Shown: positions 5,236-5,853 of the stretch, in pieces | Numbering within the stretch: position 1 is the stretch's first letter | Layout: each line of letters opens with the position of its first letter | Assembly: GCA_030638625.1 (NCBI GenBank) | Contig: DAOWEE010000164.1 | Span: 1 to 5,853, forward strand | DNA: 5,853 nucleotides | Source of the DNA: Methanosarcinales archaeon | GTDB lineage: Archaea; Halobacteriota; Methanosarcinia; Methanosarcinales; Methanocomedenaceae | Direction of reading: 5' to 3' | Program-made: the position numbers and the translations under genes | Notes under the pieces: model-generated | Seen by the model: only the letters and a program-made list of their open reading frames with translations | Told to the model about the DNA's origin: nothing | The model's database searches: none

Positions 5236-5853
5236 ATGACAGAACCTGTATTTCTCGGCGAGATTTTCAATTCCATCCAGGGCGAGGGTATCTTTACTGG
5301 TATGCGCCAGGTGTTTGTCAGGTTCCAGGGCTGTCCCCTGAAATGCGGCTACTGTGACACCCCTCAGTCCAGGCAGTCCACAACCCCGGTCTGCAAGGTA
5401 GAATCGATTCCTGGCACCGGTGAGTTCAGGGACGTTCCCAATCCAATGGATATGGAGACCCTTGTAGGAATCATACATGAGGTCTGGTCACCAGCGACCC
5501 GTCACCTGTCCCTGACCGGGGGCGAGCCGCTGGAGCATGCTGAGTTTATTGATGAATTGTCAAGGCTGGTGGATTATCCACTGTACCTTGAGACCAACAG
5601 CTGCCTACCTGATGAGGCACGTAAGGTGCAGTATGTGGTGGACGTGGCTGCTTGTGATGTCAAGCTGCCTGAGCACAATGCAACTGGGGATTACCCTTCG
5701 CTATTGAAGGCCGAACTGGAGACTGTGGGGATATTCTACGAGGCAGGGGCTGTGACCTTTGCCAAGTGTGTGGTGACTGATAAGACTTCAGACGATGCTT
5801 TGCAGACGATTGCCAGGAGCCTGTCCGATATTGATGAGACTTTGCCTCTGATA
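5236..5853 (+). CDS. queE: 7-carboxy-7-deazaguanine synthase QueE (radical SAM), N-terminal part; runs off the right edge
   Basis: A radical SAM enzyme that contracts the ring of 6-carboxytetrahydropterin to 7-carboxy-7-deazaguanine, the step leading to preQ0 and, in archaea, to archaeosine in the tRNA D-loop. I read 206 codons by hand with no stop before the window edge. Evidence: the QueE-type N-terminus VFLGEIFNSIQGEGIFTGMR (5-24), the [4Fe-4S] cluster motif GCPLKCGYCD with C33, C37 and C40 (C-x3-C-x2-C), the SAM-binding TGGEP (94-98), LETNS (118-122) and ACDVKLPEH (139-147). The stretch between the cluster motif and TGGEP is longer than in minimal bacterial QueE, as in other archaeal forms. 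There is no Shine-Dalgarno before the ATG, and the conserved N-terminus rules out a later start, so leaderless translation is likely. It follows the mch terminator by a few bases. Confidence 0.88.
   Translation, partial: MTEPVFLGEIFNSIQGEGIFTGMRQVFVRFQGCPLKCGYCDTPQSRQSTTPVCKVESIPGTGEFRDVPNPMDMETLVGIIHEVWSPATRHLSLTGGEPLEHAEFIDELSRLVDYPLYLETNSCLPDEARKVQYVVDVAACDVKLPEHNATGDYPSLLKAELETVGIFYEAGAVTFAKCVVTDKTSDDALQTIARSLSDIDETLPLI

Noticed and set aside
5185..5478. Minus-strand open frame of 97 codons
   Set aside because: It is antisense to queE, whose cluster motif and N-terminus are conserved.

Overview
The window looks like chromosomal DNA from a methanogenic or methane-oxidising archaeon of the Methanosarcinales/ANME-2 kind. 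The strongest markers are methenyl-tetrahydromethanopterin cyclohydrolase (mch), the N-terminal part of O-phosphoseryl-tRNA synthetase (sepS, the indirect Cys-tRNA route), an archaeosine-pathway QueE radical SAM enzyme, a surface protein with a PGF-pre-PGF domain and a PGF-CTERM sorting tail, and an archaeal translin. Promoter-like TATA elements, Shine-Dalgarno sites of the AGGTGA type and oligo-T terminators also fit an archaeon. The species is not identified.

Layout. Positions 1-2342 hold four genes on the minus strand. Read 5' to 3' they are a three-helix membrane protein, translin, a PGF-CTERM surface protein, and sepS, which runs off the left edge. The first three are closely spaced and probably one operon; sepS has its own TATA-like element just after the surface protein gene. 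Positions 2343-2517 are an AT-rich divergent promoter region with a perfect 8-bp inverted repeat. Positions 2518-5853 hold four plus-strand genes. An M20D metallo-amidohydrolase overlaps a GNAT acetyltransferase by 4 nt (ATGA). Next comes mch with its own promoter and a hairpin/oligo-T terminator built around its stop codon. Last is queE, which runs off the right edge and appears to be leaderless or nearly so.

How the genes work together. Mch is a central C1 enzyme of methanogenesis or its reversal. SepRS, QueE and perhaps translin all act on tRNA or other RNA, but they are not one operon. The M20D/GNAT pair is translationally coupled, with unknown substrates. No mobile element, CRISPR array, tRNA or rRNA gene was seen. 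Nothing here is clearly a new system. The least explained parts are the membrane-protein/translin/sortase-substrate operon, the duplicated ribosome-binding site, and the terminator hairpin whose loop resembles the TATA box of the next gene.
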